This document shows positions 46,322-60,264 of a stretch of DNA of 64,000 nt, one piece after another; position 1 is the stretch's first letter; each line of letters starts with the position of its first letter. The notes below the pieces were generated by a model. The model made no database searches, was not told where the DNA came from, and saw only the letters and a program-made list of their open reading frames with translations. The stretch comes from Vibrio cholerae. Lineage in GTDB: Bacteria > Actinomycetota > Actinomycetes > Actinomycetales > Micrococcaceae. A program made the position numbers and the translations under genes. The stretch lies in assembly GCA_009728235.1 (NCBI GenBank), contig WNZI01000017.1:1-64000 (forward strand), read 5' to 3'.

Positions 46322-48019
46322 GTGGCGGAGCATGCAGCAGGGACGTCCGATGGAGCGCTCGCCGTCGTCGCCTCTGCCTCCGCCGAGGACCGCGCCGGGC
46401 TCCGGGACATGCTGGTCGCCGCGGGGTATTCCGCGCGGACCGTCGCCACGACCGACGAACTGCTGGACGAGGTGCTCGTGTCCAGGCCCGACGTCCTCCT
46501 GGTCGACCTCGGGCTGGCGCTCTCCTACTCGGGATCACTGGCCGATGTCGTCGAGGAGCACCCGCACCTTGCAACCCTTCCGGCGCTGCTCATCCTGCCC
46601 GAGGGTGGAATCGGTGCCCTGCCCGCCGCGCTGACGCCCTTCGCTGCGGACTTCATCTTCCGCCCGGTCACGCCCGCGGAACTGCTGCACCGCACGCACT
46701 CCGCGATCTCGCGTCGCCGCCGCATCCAGACGCAGCGCGCGTCCTCGGCACGTCTGCGGGAGGCGATGAGGCGCATCTCCGCGCGGATCAGGGCCACGAA
46801 CGATCCGGCGGTCATGGTGGACCAGTTCCTGCCGGCCGTGGGGCAGGCCCTCGGCGCTCACCACGTCGTGCTGCAGGTCTTCGACGACCAACGCATCGCC
46901 GCACTCAGCAGGAGCTGGACCGATGGCTCGCTGGCCGCCCGGGCTGAGCTCGCGGTGCCGCAGCAGGGCGACCTGGACGCGGATCTCGGGTTCGCCACGA
47001 CCCTGTGGGAGGACTCGACCAGCGCCGGGTTCCACCTCGGTCCCGGTGCGGTCCCGTCGTCCGGGGATGTGCCGGTTCCGCACTGGCTGCGTCAGGGGCT
47101 GGGCGAGGATCAGGACGTCAGTGGTGCCGTGGCGGCGTTGGGTGAGGGAGACAGGCCGTTCGGGCTGCTCTGGGTCATCAGCGCGGGCAGTGCGCTGCGG
47201 TGGACCGGAGTCGAGAGCGCGCTGACGCAGCACGTCCTGGGCAACCTGGCCCACGGGCTCATCCAGGCGCAGCTCATCTCCCGCCAGCAGCAGGCTGTGC
47301 GCAAGCTGCAGTCGCTCAACCAGGCGAAGACGGACTTCGTCGGGAGCGTGAACCACGAACTACGAACGCCTCTCGCGTCGATCGCCGGCTACCTGGAGAT
47401 GATCCTGGACGGCGTCGGCGGTGAGGTTCCTCCGCAGGCCGCCACGATGCTGCAGGCCGTCGAGCGCAACACCGCGAAGCTGAGCCGCCTCATCGAGGAC
47501 ATCTCGGCGCTCTCGGCACGGCAGGTGGACTCGTCCGAGCACGGGCCCGTCGACGTCGTGCATCTGGTGTCCGTGCTGACCGGACATCTGGTCCTGGAGG
47601 CCTCCGGCGGCGGGATCACCCTCGAGTGCTCCCTCCCGGAGCACTCCGTGACGGTGTCCGGCGACCGTGAGGAGCTGTCGGCCGCGATCGCCATCGTGCT
47701 GTCGAACGCCTTGAAGTTCACCCCGACCGACGGCACGGTCTCGGTCGGGCTGACTGTCGACCACGCGGAGGATTCGATGGTCCTCGCCGTGCGCGACACC
47801 GGGATCGGCATCCCGGAGGCCGATCTCCCGCGGTTGTTCGATTCCTTCCACCGGGCCTCGAATGCACAGCAGGTGCTGCCCGGCGCCGGGGTCGGCCTGT
47901 CCGTCGCGAAGCGCACCTTCGAGGCCCACCACGGCAGCATCAGGATCGAATCGGAGCTCGGCGTCGGGACGACGGCGATCATCGTGCTTCCACTGCTCAC
48001 GGATGCTGCCGTAGGGTGA
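46322..48019 (+). CDS. Receiver-GAF-histidine kinase
   Basis: Cytoplasmic protein of 565 aa. Residues ~10-135 form a receiver domain (LLVDLGLALSY holds the likely phospho-Asp), but the usual KP near its end is RP (FIFRPVTPAEL), so it may be atypical. Residues ~150-335 resemble a GAF domain. The kinase core has NQAKTDFVGSVNHELRTPLASI (phospho-His), AIVLSNALKFTPTDGTV (N box), VRDTGIGIPEADLPRLFDSF and GAGVGLSVAKRTFEAHHG. The GTG start follows GAAAGGA by 5 bases. It lies 80 bases after the ABC permease and 30 before the next gene, so co-transcription with that gene is likely. No partner regulator is adjacent. Confidence 0.85.
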   Translation: MAEHAAGTSDGALAVVASASAEDRAGLRDMLVAAGYSARTVATTDELLDEVLVSRPDVLLVDLGLALSYSGSLADVVEEHPHLATLPALLILPEGGIGALPAALTPFAADFIFRPVTPAELLHRTHSAISRRRRIQTQRASSARLREAMRRISARIRATNDPAVMVDQFLPAVGQALGAHHVVLQVFDDQRIAALSRSWTDGSLAARAELAVPQQGDLDADLGFATTLWEDSTSAGFHLGPGAVPSSGDVPVPHWLRQGLGEDQDVSGAVAALGEGDRPFGLLWVISAGSALRWTGVESALTQHVLGNLAHGLIQAQLISRQQQAVRKLQSLNQAKTDFVGSVNHELRTPLASIAGYLEMILDGVGGEVPPQAATMLQAVERNTAKLSRLIEDISALSARQVDSSEHGPVDVVHLVSVLTGHLVLEASGGGITLECSLPEHSVTVSGDREELSAAIAIVLSNALKFTPTDGTVSVGLTVDHAEDSMVLAVRDTGIGIPEADLPRLFDSFHRASNAQQVLPGAGVGLSVAKRTFEAHHGSIRIESELGVGTTAIIVLPLLTDAAVG

Positions 48020-48049
48020 TGAGCTGATGAATTCCTGGAAGGACGGCTC

Positions 48050-48589
48050 ATGACGCGCGCTGCGGACGGCATCCCGGTACGCCGGCTCGATCTCGACACG
48101 CTCCTGCCCTATCTCGACCTGCACCTCGTCGGTGCGACGAACGGCGTGAGGCTCTTCAATGCCGCGCGCACGGCGTGGGCGGGGACGAGCTACGAGGCCG
48201 ACTTCGCCCGGCTCGGCGAGGAGATCAGCGAGGAGCGCTCGTTCCTGCGGCGATTGATCGAATCACTGGGTCACCGGCCGAGCCGGGTCAAGATGGTCTT
48301 CGCGCACGCGGTCTCCGTCGTCGCGGACCTGGACCCGCTGAACCCCCTGCGTCGCAAGGCGACCGCCGGGGCGCAACTGGAACTCGAGGCCCTCCAGTCG
48401 CTGCTCAAGGGCAAGGAAGCTCTCTGGTCCACCCTGCTCGCCCTGGCCCCCGATGCCATCGCCGGTGCGGGTGACGACGTCCTTGACCGCCAGGTCCTCG
48501 AGCGGTTGCTCGCCGCGTCGAAGACGCAGCAGGACACCGTGGCCCGCGTCATGACGGAGACGGCTTCGGCGCGCTTCCTGCTGGGCTGA
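48050..48589 (+). CDS. Uncharacterised helical protein downstream of the GAF kinase
   Basis: Not recognised as a named family. The 179-aa product appears all-helical with no membrane segment: DLHLVGATNGVRLFNAARTAWAG, EISEERSFLRRLIESLGH, QLELEALQSLLKGKEALW and DDVLDRQVLERLLAASKTQQ. The pattern of four to five long amphipathic helices resembles ferritin-like or DUF helical-bundle proteins of actinobacteria, but without an obvious ExxH metal site. GGAAGGA precedes the ATG. Its position 30 bases after the kinase gene suggests a shared transcript. Confidence 0.7.
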   Translation: MTRAADGIPVRRLDLDTLLPYLDLHLVGATNGVRLFNAARTAWAGTSYEADFARLGEEISEERSFLRRLIESLGHRPSRVKMVFAHAVSVVADLDPLNPLRRKATAGAQLELEALQSLLKGKEALWSTLLALAPDAIAGAGDDVLDRQVLERLLAASKTQQDTVARVMTETASARFLLG

Positions 48590-48699
48590 CGGCGCCTGTG
48601 CCCTGATTCGTCGGAACGCCTTCCGGCCGGACCGACGATGACGGGAGCGCCCGCAGGAACCGGACCGCCGCTCCGTTCGAGGAACAGCGAACGCCGGGC

Positions 48700-50271
48700 T
48701 CAGTTCTCGGCCGGCTCCTCGTACTTGGGGAACACCGGCGAGGGCGCGGGCAGGACGGTACCCGGCTGGATCCGTCGGCCGAGGGCGCTGAAGCGTCGTT
48801 CGTCCCCGCCCTCCGACCCCTGTCCCAGGGCGGTCAGGATCGCCGATGCGCTGGTGGGCATGACCGGCTGCGCGAGGATCGCCACGACCCGCAGCACCTC
48901 CAGTGTCACGAACAGGACGGTGTTCATGCGGGCGGGATCCGTTTTCCGCAGCACCCACGGCTGCTGGTCCGCGAAGTACGCGTTGGTGTCACCGAGCACG
49001 GTCCACACGGCTTCGAGGGCGCGCGAGAACTCCTGCCGGTCGTAGGCCGCGCGGCTCACCTCCAGCAGGGCGTCGGCCTGGGCGAGGATCCCCGTGTCAG
49101 CGTCCGTCAGGTCCCCGGGCTCCGGTACCGCGCCGTCACAGTTCTTGGCGACCATCGAGAGCGAGCGCTGCGCCAGGTTCCCGAAGTTGTTCGCCAGGTC
49201 CGAGTTCATGCGCCCGACGACCGCCTCGTGGCTGTAGGAGCCGTCGGCGCCGAAGGGGACCTCCCGCAGGAGGAAGAAGCGCACCTGGTCCAGGCCGTAC
49301 TGCTCCACCCAGTCGGCGGGAGCCACGGTGTTCCCGAGGGACTTCGACATCTTGACGCCCCGGTTGTGCAGGAACCCGTGGATCATGATGCGCTTCGGGA
49401 CCTCGAGGCCCGCGGACATGAGGAAAGCGGGCCAGTAGATGGCGTGGAAGCGGGAGATGTCCTTGCCGATCACGTGCACATCGGCAGGCCAGAACTTCCG
49501 GAACGCCGGTGATGCGGTGTCGGGGAACCCTACTCCGGTGAGGTAGTTGGTCAACGCGTCCACCCAGACGTACATGACGTGCCGGTCGTTCCCCGGTACG
49601 GGGACTCCCCAGTCGAACGTGGTGCGGCTGATCGAGAGGTCCTCGAGTCCGCGACGGACGAACGAGATGACCTCGTTGAAGCGGGACTGCGGCGCTCCGA
49701 AGTCCGGCTGGGACTCGTAGTGGTCCAGCAGCTTCTGCTGGTACGCGGAGAGCCGGAAGAAGTAGCTCTCCTCCTCCGTCCAGGTGACCTCCGTGTCGGT
49801 CTCCCTGGAGTACCGCACACCGTCCTCGCGCACCTCGGTCTCGTCCTCGGACCAGAATGCCTCGTCCCGCACGGAGTACCACCCGGCGTACTTGTCGAGG
49901 TAGATGTCCCCGTTCGCCTCCATGCGCTTCCAGATCTCGGTCGCGGCAGCGTAGTGGTCCGTGTCCGTGGTGCGGATGAAGCGGTCGTAGGACGTACCGA
50001 CGACGTCGTTCATGTCGCGGAAGGCCAGCGCGTTGCGGGTGGCGAGCTCCCGTACGGGGATGCCCTCGCGGTCCGCGGCCTGCTGCATCTTCAGCCCGTG
50101 CTCGTCCGTGCCGGTGAGGTACATGACGTCGAAACCGTCGAGGCGCTTGAACCGCGCCATGGCGTCCACGGCGAGCGTCTCGTAGGCGTGGCCGATGTGG
50201 GGCTCGCCGTTCGGGTAGGAGATGGCCGTGGTGATGTAGAACGAGGGCTTTGCGCCGGCTGCGGGAGTCAC
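48700..50271 (-). CDS. metG: Methionyl-tRNA synthetase
   Basis: Class I synthetase of 523 aa. [20 protein letters not shown] is the HIGH motif, [15 protein letters not shown] the tRNA/amino-acid region, and [14 protein letters not shown] the KMSKS motif. The inserted knuckle has [11 protein letters not shown] without zinc cysteines, matching the zinc-free group of MetRS. There is no C-terminal tRNA-binding extension. The GTG start follows directly after a structured GC-rich spacer downstream of the acetamidase-family gene. Confidence 0.95.
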   Translation of the reverse strand: MTPAAGAKPSFYITTAISYPNGEPHIGHAYETLAVDAMARFKRLDGFDVMYLTGTDEHGLKMQQAADREGIPVRELATRNALAFRDMNDVVGTSYDRFIRTTDTDHYAAATEIWKRMEANGDIYLDKYAGWYSVRDEAFWSEDETEVREDGVRYSRETDTEVTWTEEESYFFRLSAYQQKLLDHYESQPDFGAPQSRFNEVISFVRRGLEDLSISRTTFDWGVPVPGNDRHVMYVWVDALTNYLTGVGFPDTASPAFRKFWPADVHVIGKDISRFHAIYWPAFLMSAGLEVPKRIMIHGFLHNRGVKMSKSLGNTVAPADWVEQYGLDQVRFFLLREVPFGADGSYSHEAVVGRMNSDLANNFGNLAQRSLSMVAKNCDGAVPEPGDLTDADTGILAQADALLEVSRAAYDRQEFSRALEAVWTVLGDTNAYFADQQPWVLRKTDPARMNTVLFVTLEVLRVVAILAQPVMPTSASAILTALGQGSEGGDERRFSALGRRIQPGTVLPAPSPVFPKYEEPAEN

Positions 50272-50329
50272 CCTATGAAATTACCCCGGTGCACGCGCAT
50301 TTGCCCAAGTGCGGGGGTGCGTGCCGTCG

Positions 50330-51259
50330 TCACATCCGACCGACGGCGTCCAGAGACAGGACGGCGTGGACGCCCCACGTTCCGTTCGCGATCTGGGTGA
50401 CCCGGAGGTCGACGACGGCACTCGCCAGCGCCAGCGCGGCTTTCCGCTCGAGCCCGTGCAACTGCTGGAGCCAGGTGAGCATGGAGCTGAGCGCTTCCGC
50501 CGTCGCGCGGTTCAGATCGGCATCGAAACCGAAGGTGAGCCGCGCCGTCGGGGTGAGGGCGTGGATCGCCCGGAGAGGCGGGTCGGCCAGGACATCGATC
50601 CTGAGCGTCGTCCTCATGCCGCACTCGATCGCGGTGCCGCCCACCTCGCCGTCGCCCTGGGCCGCGTGCCCGTCGCCGAGGTGCAGCAGCGCGCCGGGCA
50701 CCGTGACCGGCAGGAACAGCGTCGATCCGGCCGTCAGTTCCCGGCAGTCGATGTTCCCACCCCCGGCGGAGCGAGGCGGGGTGGTGGAATGCTCTCCGTG
50801 CTCCACCGGCGGCAGACCGATCACTCCGAGGAACGGGTCGAGCCGGACGACGTGCCCGTACTGGTTCGTCCCGGTACCGGCCACCGGATCCAGGTCCCAC
50901 AGCAGCCACGCCGGTTCCGTCCCTTCCAGTCCCAGGCTGCGCGTGAAGGCGTCGTCGCGCCGGCCCGCCGCCGTCCAGCCCCACTCCGCGGGCTCGAGGT
51001 GCTCGAGGTGGACCGCCAGCACGTTCCCGGGGACCACGCCCGCCACCTCGATCGGCCCGGTGAGCGCGTGGCCCCGCCGGTCCGGGAACCTGTAGGGCGT
51101 CCGGGCTCCCGGCGCCGCCTGCCGCTCGAGATGGCCCCAGGCGTCCAGGGACTCGACGACCACGCGGTCGCCGGGTTCGACGCGGAGCACGGCCGGCGTG
51201 TCCCTGGACAGGACCTGCGTCGCCGTCTCCGGCGTGGACGGAAGATGATGGATGTCCAC
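50330..51259 (-). CDS. Acetamidase/formamidase family protein
   Basis: Protein of 309 aa of the FmdA/AmdA family. Conserved parts are the N-terminal VEPGDRVVVESLDAWG, HALTGPIEVAGVVPGNVLAVHL, GNIDCRELTAGSTLFLPV and the metal-site block LLHLGDGHAAQGDGEVGGTAIEC. Family enzymes release ammonia from formamide or acetamide; the exact substrate is not decided. It lies 22 bases beyond the serA stop on the same strand and ahead of metG. There is no amide-transport gene nearby. Confidence 0.9.
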   Translation of the reverse strand: MDIHHLPSTPETATQVLSRDTPAVLRVEPGDRVVVESLDAWGHLERQAAPGARTPYRFPDRRGHALTGPIEVAGVVPGNVLAVHLEHLEPAEWGWTAAGRRDDAFTRSLGLEGTEPAWLLWDLDPVAGTGTNQYGHVVRLDPFLGVIGLPPVEHGEHSTTPPRSAGGGNIDCRELTAGSTLFLPVTVPGALLHLGDGHAAQGDGEVGGTAIECGMRTTLRIDVLADPPLRAIHALTPTARLTFGFDADLNRATAEALSSMLTWLQQLHGLERKAALALASAVVDLRVTQIANGTWGVHAVLSLDAVGRM

Positions 51260-51281
51260 GGGGGGACCTCGATCCTGCTCG

Positions 51282-54587
<3,306 letters not shown>

Positions 54588-54589
54588 GG

Positions 54590-56467
54590 TCAGTCCTCCT
54601 GTTCCCAGGTCGGGGTCATGTTGCGTGCGATCTGGATGAGGTCGTTGCTGACACCCGAGGGAACCATGGGCCACACCATCGAGTCCCGGCTGACCACGAA
54701 GTCGATGACGACGGGACGGTCGTTGATGGCCAGCGCCTGCTGGATCGTCGCGTCGATGTCCTCGTCCCGCTCGCAGCGGAGGCCCACGCAGCCGTAGGCG
54801 TCGGCGAGCTTCACGAAGTCCGGGACGCGTACGGTGTCGTGACCCGTGTTCAGGTCCGTGTTCGAGTAGCGGCCCTCGTAGAAGAGGGTCTGCCACTGCC
54901 GCACCATGCCGAGGGACGAGTTGTTGATCACCGCCACCTTGATCGGGATGTTGTTGATGACGCAGGTCGCCAGCTCCTGGTTCGTCATCTGGAAGCAGCC
55001 GTCCCCGTCGATCGCCCACACCACGCGGTCCGGGTTGCCCACCTTGGCCCCCATCGCGGCCGGCACCGAGTATCCCATGGTGCCGAGGCCGCCCGAGTTG
55101 AGCCAGGCGTGGGGCCGCTCGTACTGGATGAACTGGGCCGCCCACATCTGGTGCTGGCCCACGCCGGAGACGAAGACGCCCTCGGGACCGGTGAGCTCGC
55201 CGATCCGCTTGATGACCTGCTGGGGGGCCGACAGGCCGTCGTCGGGCTGGGTGAAGCCGACGGGATAGGTCTCGCGCAGGTGGTTGAGCGTCTTCCACCA
55301 CGCGGAGATGTCGGGGCGCTGCTGCGCCTCGAAGGTCTCGCGGACGGAGGCCGTCAGTTCCGGGATGATCTCCTTCACGGATCCGACGATCGGCACGTCG
55401 GCGGTCCGGTTCTTCGAGATCTCGGCGGGATCGATGTCTGCGTGGATCACCTTGGCGTGCGGGGCGAAGCTGGACAGGACGCCGGTCACGCGGTCGTCGA
55501 AGCGCGCGCCCAGGGTGATCAGGAGATCTGCCTGCTGCAGTGCGGTCACGGCGGACACCGAACCGTGCATGCCGGGCATCCCGACGTGCTGCTCGTGCGA
55601 GTCGGGGAAGACGCCGCGGGCCATGAGCGTGGTCACGACGGGAGCACCGACGAGTTCCGCGAGCTCCTTCAGCTCGACCGAGGCGTGTCCCTTCATCACT
55701 CCACCGCCCACGTAGAACACGGGTCGCTGGGCGGACCCGATGAGGCGCGCGGCTTCGCGGACCTGCTTCGAGTGCCCCCGTACCACCGGGTGGTAACCGG
55801 GGATGTCCACCTTCGGCGGCCAGGAGAACGTCATCCTCGATTGCTGGGCGTCCTTGGCGATGTCGACCAGGACCGGCCCGGGGCGCCCGGTCGTGGCGAT
55901 GTGGAAGGCCTCCGCGAGGACGCGCGGGATGTCCCGGGCGTCGGTGACGAGGTACGAGTGCTTGGTGATCGGCATGGTGATACCGACGATGTCCGCCTCC
56001 TGGAAGGCGTCCGACCCGATGAACGCACTGGAGACCTGACCCGTGATCGCGACCATGGGCACGGAATCCATGTGCGCGTCAGCGATCGCGGTCACCAGGT
56101 TGGTGGCGCCGGGACCGGACGTCGCGATGCAGACGCCCGGCCGGCCGGTGACCATGGCGTAGCCCTGGGCCGCATGGCCGGCACCCTGTTCGTGGCGCAC
56201 GAGGATGTGGCGGAGCTTCGTCGAGGCCATCAGGGGGTCGTAGGTCGGCAGGATCGCCCCGCCGGGAAGACCGAAGACGTCGTCGACGCCCAGCTCCTCG
56301 AGGGACCGGACGATCGCGGCGGAGCCGAGCATCTCGATGGGAGCCACGACCCTGTTGGAGCCACGGACCGCGCTGACGGCGACGGGCGCCGTCTCGCGCA
56401 CGGGTGCTGCGGGCGGTGCTGGCCTTGCTGCCAGCAGCGCTGGGCTGATGGGCGATCCCTTGGACAT
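54590..56467 (-). CDS. ilvB: Acetolactate synthase large subunit
   Basis: TPP-dependent catalytic subunit of ~625 aa. [20 protein letters not shown] contains the TPP-activating Glu, [20 protein letters not shown] and [20 protein letters not shown] are conserved, and [20 protein letters not shown] is the TPP/Mg motif. The N-terminal ~50 residues are Ala/Pro-rich. The ATG at 56467 follows AAGGAA by 8 bases; a further upstream frame overlaps the attenuator terminator and is rejected. Expression is probably set by the leader peptide at 56645 and terminator at 56562. Confidence 0.96.
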   Translation of the reverse strand: MSKGSPISPALLAARPAPPAAPVRETAPVAVSAVRGSNRVVAPIEMLGSAAIVRSLEELGVDDVFGLPGGAILPTYDPLMASTKLRHILVRHEQGAGHAAQGYAMVTGRPGVCIATSGPGATNLVTAIADAHMDSVPMVAITGQVSSAFIGSDAFQEADIVGITMPITKHSYLVTDARDIPRVLAEAFHIATTGRPGPVLVDIAKDAQQSRMTFSWPPKVDIPGYHPVVRGHSKQVREAARLIGSAQRPVFYVGGGVMKGHASVELKELAELVGAPVVTTLMARGVFPDSHEQHVGMPGMHGSVSAVTALQQADLLITLGARFDDRVTGVLSSFAPHAKVIHADIDPAEISKNRTADVPIVGSVKEIIPELTASVRETFEAQQRPDISAWWKTLNHLRETYPVGFTQPDDGLSAPQQVIKRIGELTGPEGVFVSGVGQHQMWAAQFIQYERPHAWLNSGGLGTMGYSVPAAMGAKVGNPDRVVWAIDGDGCFQMTNQELATCVINNIPIKVAVINNSSLGMVRQWQTLFYEGRYSNTDLNTGHDTVRVPDFVKLADAYGCVGLRCERDEDIDATIQQALAINDRPVVIDFVVSRDSMVWPMVPSGVSNDLIQIARNMTPTWEQED

Positions 56468-56561
56468 CTGGAACTTCCTTCGGAACGTTCGCTGCACTGC
56501 TGCAGCTATGACTGCGGGCGGACTTCCGCGCGCTCCTTCTGTGCCGACAGGGTGTGTCAAC

Positions 56562-56600
56562 AAAAAAACCCCTCAGCCTGGTGAGGCTCTGCGAGGGGTT
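56562..56600 (-). terminator. Attenuator terminator upstream of ilvB
   Basis: On the minus strand AACCCCTC pairs with GAGGGGTT, with an inner AGCCT/AGGCT stem, followed by seven T. It ends 95 bases before the ilvB ATG and starts 45 bases after the leader-peptide stop codon. This is a typical intrinsic terminator inside a biosynthetic leader. Confidence 0.85.
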
Positions 56601-56644
56601 GCGCGCGACTGCAGTCGTCTACCGGACGGGCTTCAGGCCACGCG

Positions 56645-56680
56645 CTAGATAAGGACGACGACTACGGGTTCGAGCTGCAT
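56645..56680 (-). CDS. ilvB leader peptide (MQLEPVVVVLI)
   Basis: An 11-residue peptide whose codons 6-11 are Val-Val-Val-Val-Leu-Ile, the three end products of the pathway, then TAG. It lies 44 bases before the attenuator terminator. AGTCGTC inside the Val codons (56657-56663) is complementary to a downstream GACGACT (56613-56619), giving a pairing that a stalled ribosome would block. This is the classical logic of transcription attenuation; a similar attenuator controls ilvBNC in Corynebacterium glutamicum. The peptide is too short for homology tests, so the evidence is codon content and position. Confidence 0.8.
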   Translation of the reverse strand: MQLEPVVVVLI

Positions 56681-56784
56681 ACCTGTAGTTTCCACGGCTC
56701 CGTGAAAGGGTGTCAACCGCACCCGCCGCTGTCTCACATGGTGGACGCTGCGTCCAGTTAGTGGACATTAACGCGAGGCACCCT

Positions 56785-56820
56785 GCCCGGGACAGGGGGC
56801 GGGAGTCCCCTGTCCCGGGC
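56785..56820 (-). terminator. Hairpin after ilvD
   Basis: GCCCGGGACAGGGG and CCCCTGTCCCGGGC form a perfect 14-bp stem with an 8-base loop, starting 19 bases after the ilvD stop on the minus strand. It separates ilvD from the ilvB leader. No U-tract. Confidence 0.7.
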
Positions 56821-56839
56821 GGCCTGCGCCCTCTCGGCC

Positions 56840-58543
56840 CTAGCCCGTGTAGGCGCCTTCGGACGCGGAGTGCACCAGCTTCGCGTACTTGGCGAGCACG
56901 CCCTTGGTGTAGCGGGCCGGGAGGGGCTCCCAACCCACCCTGCGCTCGGCGAGCTCGGCTTCGTCGACCAGGAGGTCGAAGCTCTTCGCTGCGATGTCCA
57001 CGCGGATACGGTCCCCGTTCCGCACGAAGGCGATCGGACCGCCGTCGACGGCCTCCGGCGCCACGTGGCCGATGCACAGACCCGTGGTTCCTCCGGAGAA
57101 CCGGCCGTCGGTGAGCAGGAGGACGTCCTTGCCGAGGCCTGCGCCCTTGATGGCGCCCGTGATGGCGAGCATCTCGCGCATTCCGGGGCCGCCCTTGGGT
57201 CCCTCGTAGCGGATGACGATGACGTCACCGGCCTGGATCCCGCCGGCATCGAGAGCATCGAGGGCGCCCTGTTCACGCTCGAACACGCGGGCGGTTCCCT
57301 CGAAGATGTCGGCATCGAAGCCCGCACTCTTCACGACGGCGCCCTCGGGTGCCAGGGATCCGTGCAGGACGGTGATGCCGCCGGTCTTGTGCAGCGGGTT
57401 GTCGAGCGCACGGAGGATCTTGCCGTCGAGGTCCGGCGGGTCGATCTCAGCCAGATTCTCGGCGAGGGTCTTGCCGGTCACCGTCAGGCAGTCGCCGTGC
57501 AGCAGGCCGGCGTCGAGCAGCGCCTTCATGATGACCGGCACGCCGCCCACCTTGTCGACGTCGAACATGACGTAGCGGCCGAAGGGCTTCAGGTCACCCA
57601 GGTGCGGGATGCGGTCGCCGATACGGGTGAAGTCGTCGAGCGTCAGCTCGACCTCGGCCTCGTGGGCGATCGCGAGCAGGTGGAGGACGGCGTTGGTCGA
57701 GCCGCCGAATGCCATGGTGACGGCGATGGCATTCTCGAACGCCTTCTTGGTCATGATGTCGCGGGCCGTGATGCCCAGCCGCAACAGGTTGACGACGGCC
57801 TCGCCGGACTTGCGGGCGAACATGTCGCGACGACGGTCGACCGACGGCGGAGCCGCGGAACCGGGGAGCGACATCCCGAGGGCCTCACCGATGCATGCCA
57901 TGGTGTTCGCCGTGTACATACCTCCGCATGCCCCTTCGCCGGGGCAGACCGCACGCTCGATGCTGTCGAGGTCCTTCAGGCTCATCTTGCCCGCGGCACA
58001 GGCCCCGACCGCCTCGAAGGCGTCGATGAGGGTGACTTCCTTCTCGGTGCCGTCCTCGAGCTTCGCGAACCCCGGCATGATCGTCCCCGCATAGAGGAAC
58101 ACGGAGGCGAGATCGAGTCGGGCCGCCGCCATCAGCATGCCCGGAAGGGATTTGTCACAGCCGGCGAGGAGCACCGACCCGTCGATGCGCTCGGCCTGCA
58201 TCACCGTCTCCACCGAGTCGGCGATGACCTCACGGGAGACGAGCGAGAAATGCATGCCCTCGTGGCCCATCGAGATGCCGTCCGACACCGAGATCGTGCC
58301 GAACTGCATGGGGAATCCCCCCGCGGCATCGACACCCTCCTTCGCTCCCTGCGCCAGGCGGTTGAGGGACAGGTTGCAGGGGGTGATCTCGTTCCAGGAG
58401 CTCGCGACGCCGACCTGCGGCTTCGCGAAATCGTCGTCACCCATGCCCACGGCACGCAACATCCCGCGGGAGGGCGCCGCATGGATGCCATCCGTGACGA
58501 CGCGGCTTCTTGGCTTGATGTCTGGGGTTGTCTCCACGCTCAT
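56840..58543 (-). CDS. ilvD: Dihydroxy-acid dehydratase
   Basis: Fe-S dehydratase of 567 aa that makes the keto-acid precursors of valine and isoleucine. [20 protein letters not shown] and [20 protein letters not shown] hold cluster cysteines; [19 protein letters not shown] and [20 protein letters not shown] are further signatures. The length is normal and the frame intact. The start follows a 230-base divergent region shared with the gene at 58774. Confidence 0.96.
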   Translation of the reverse strand: MSVETTPDIKPRSRVVTDGIHAAPSRGMLRAVGMGDDDFAKPQVGVASSWNEITPCNLSLNRLAQGAKEGVDAAGGFPMQFGTISVSDGISMGHEGMHFSLVSREVIADSVETVMQAERIDGSVLLAGCDKSLPGMLMAAARLDLASVFLYAGTIMPGFAKLEDGTEKEVTLIDAFEAVGACAAGKMSLKDLDSIERAVCPGEGACGGMYTANTMACIGEALGMSLPGSAAPPSVDRRRDMFARKSGEAVVNLLRLGITARDIMTKKAFENAIAVTMAFGGSTNAVLHLLAIAHEAEVELTLDDFTRIGDRIPHLGDLKPFGRYVMFDVDKVGGVPVIMKALLDAGLLHGDCLTVTGKTLAENLAEIDPPDLDGKILRALDNPLHKTGGITVLHGSLAPEGAVVKSAGFDADIFEGTARVFEREQGALDALDAGGIQAGDVIVIRYEGPKGGPGMREMLAITGAIKGAGLGKDVLLLTDGRFSGGTTGLCIGHVAPEAVDGGPIAFVRNGDRIRVDIAAKSFDLLVDEAELAERRVGWEPLPARYTKGVLAKYAKLVHSASEGAYTG

Positions 58544-58773
58544 GGGCTAGAGTCTAGGCCCGCGTCGCCGACGGGTTCCGCCATGTGACTGTCCTGTTAC
58601 AGCCCCTCCGGTACCGTTCGCAACGATGAGGCGCCCGCGCGCTGCTTCGTGCGGCAGGTCCGCGCTCCGGTACAGTGTGGAACTCGCGGGCGATCCTTTC
58701 GGCCCGCCGGCCGAGCACCGCGAGCAGTCCCCGAGGGGACGCGTCCGACAGCTTCCTACCGCAACGGCGTGAT

Positions 58774-59241
58774 ATGACTCCCGACCTCCCCGGACCCACT
58801 CCACCGCTCGAGGGTGGACAGGGCCTGAAGAACGCCCTGCGACGCGTCTTCGACGGTCAGATCCCCAACTACGGTGACTACAACCTCGTGTTCGCGGACG
58901 GGCATTCCCGGGAACGGCGGGGCAGGGAGGCGCCGACGAGAACGTACGTGCTCGGCTACCGCTGGAAACCGGCGGAACTCATGGTGGCGCCCGTGGATCT
59001 GGCTGCCGTCACCGGGGCGGGCGTGCCGGTGGAGGTCAACATGACGAACCTCGCGCACGCGCTCCAGTGGGACGAGGACGGCAGCTACGAGGTGGGGACG
59101 AGCACCGGGCGCGTCTTCCGTTTCGACGTGGCCGCCTACCCCGTCCTCGACATCGGCCCGGGGACCGCCCTGAGGCTCGAGCAGCACGACGACGTCGCCG
59201 ACTTCGACTCGTTCATGGCAGCGTTCATCGCGATGGCCTGA
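58774..59241 (+). CDS. Uncharacterised protein divergent from ilvD
   Basis: Not recognised. A soluble product of ~155 aa without signal peptide: LKNALRRVFDGQIPNYGDYN, VLGYRWKPAELMVAPVDLAA, VNMTNLAHALQWDEDGSYEV and RLEQHDDVADFDSFMAAFIA. The mixed alpha/beta pattern resembles small conserved actinobacterial proteins of unknown function. The ATG at 58774 is used because upstream residues in frame are low-complexity; a -10-like TACAGT lies at 58671. A ribosome site is not obvious. Confidence 0.65.
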   Translation: MTPDLPGPTPPLEGGQGLKNALRRVFDGQIPNYGDYNLVFADGHSRERRGREAPTRTYVLGYRWKPAELMVAPVDLAAVTGAGVPVEVNMTNLAHALQWDEDGSYEVGTSTGRVFRFDVAAYPVLDIGPGTALRLEQHDDVADFDSFMAAFIAMA

Positions 59242-59275
59242 CGCCCGACCCGCAGCGCCTGCTACTCCCGGCGCT

Positions 59276-60264
59276 TCACTCCCAGGGCCCGCGTCTCACG
59301 AGGTTGGCCGGTTCCCGCCCGCCGGCGAGCAGTTCCACCTGGCGCTTCAGCAACGCGAGGATCCTCGGCGGGAAAGCCCCGGTGTTGCCTCCCACGTGAG
59401 GGGTGATCAGCACTCCGGGCGCACTCCAGAGCGGATGCCCCTCCGGTAGCGGCTCCGGATCGACGACGTCGAGCGCGGCCTTGAGGCGCCCCGTCGTCAC
59501 CTCGGCCGTCAGCGCCTCCGTATCCACGACCGGCCCCCGGGCGACGTTGACCACCAGGGCCCCGTCGGGAAGGGCTGCCAGCACCTCCCTGCCGATCAGT
59601 CCCCTGGTCGCATCGGTGAGCGGCGTGATGACCACGACGACGTCGTGCCTCCCGGCGAGCTCCACGAGTTCGTCGGGGCCGTGGACGTGCCCCAGTTCGT
59701 CGTCGCGGGCTGCGCTGCCGACCCTGGTGACCTCGGCCTCGAAGGTCACCAGGCGCCGCCGGATCTCCTCACCGATCCCCCCGACGCCCACGAGCAGGAC
59801 GCGGCGGTCGGCGAGGCCGGGATACCGGGTACTGACCCAGCGTCCCTCGGACTGCTGCCGGACGGCGTCGTCGATCCCGCGCAGCGAGGCCAGTGCGAGA
59901 CCGACGGCGAGCTCGGCCGTCGCCGCCGCGTGCACGCCGGCGGCGGTGGCGATGGCGACCCCTGGTCCGACGAGGTCGGGGACGCCGTCGTAGCCCGTGG
60001 ACTGCGTCTGCACGAGCAGGAGGTTAGGGGCCGCGTCGAGCGCCCCCCCGAGGTGCGCCCTGCCGGTGTAGGGCAGCACGGCGGCGTCGAGGTGCGTGAG
60101 GTCGAAGCCCTGCGGCGGGGTCCGGAAATCCCAGAGCACCACTCGACCTCCGGCGACACGGCACCCAACGCGTCCCGCAGGTCGTCCGAAGGGACACTGA
60201 GCGTGCGGACCGTCCGGTGTCGCCGGGCGGTCTCGGGGACGGTGTCCGCTGCGTTGTTCGTCAT
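59276..60264 (-). CDS. D-isomer-specific 2-hydroxyacid dehydrogenase family (one frameshift)
   Basis: Protein of ~329 aa. The NAD domain has RRVLLVGVGGIGEEIRRRL, VITPLTDATRGLIGREVL, VNVARGPVVDTEAL and the catalytic His in LITPHVGGNTGAFPP; Arg and Glu catalytic positions are plausible. The first ~40 residues (TVRTLSVPSDDLRDALGAVS) are in another frame: one G is missing near 60143-60147, restoring EVEVVLWDFR. The substrate is not known; related enzymes act on glyoxylate, phosphoglycerate or similar 2-keto acids. It is convergent with the gene at 58774. Confidence 0.87.
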
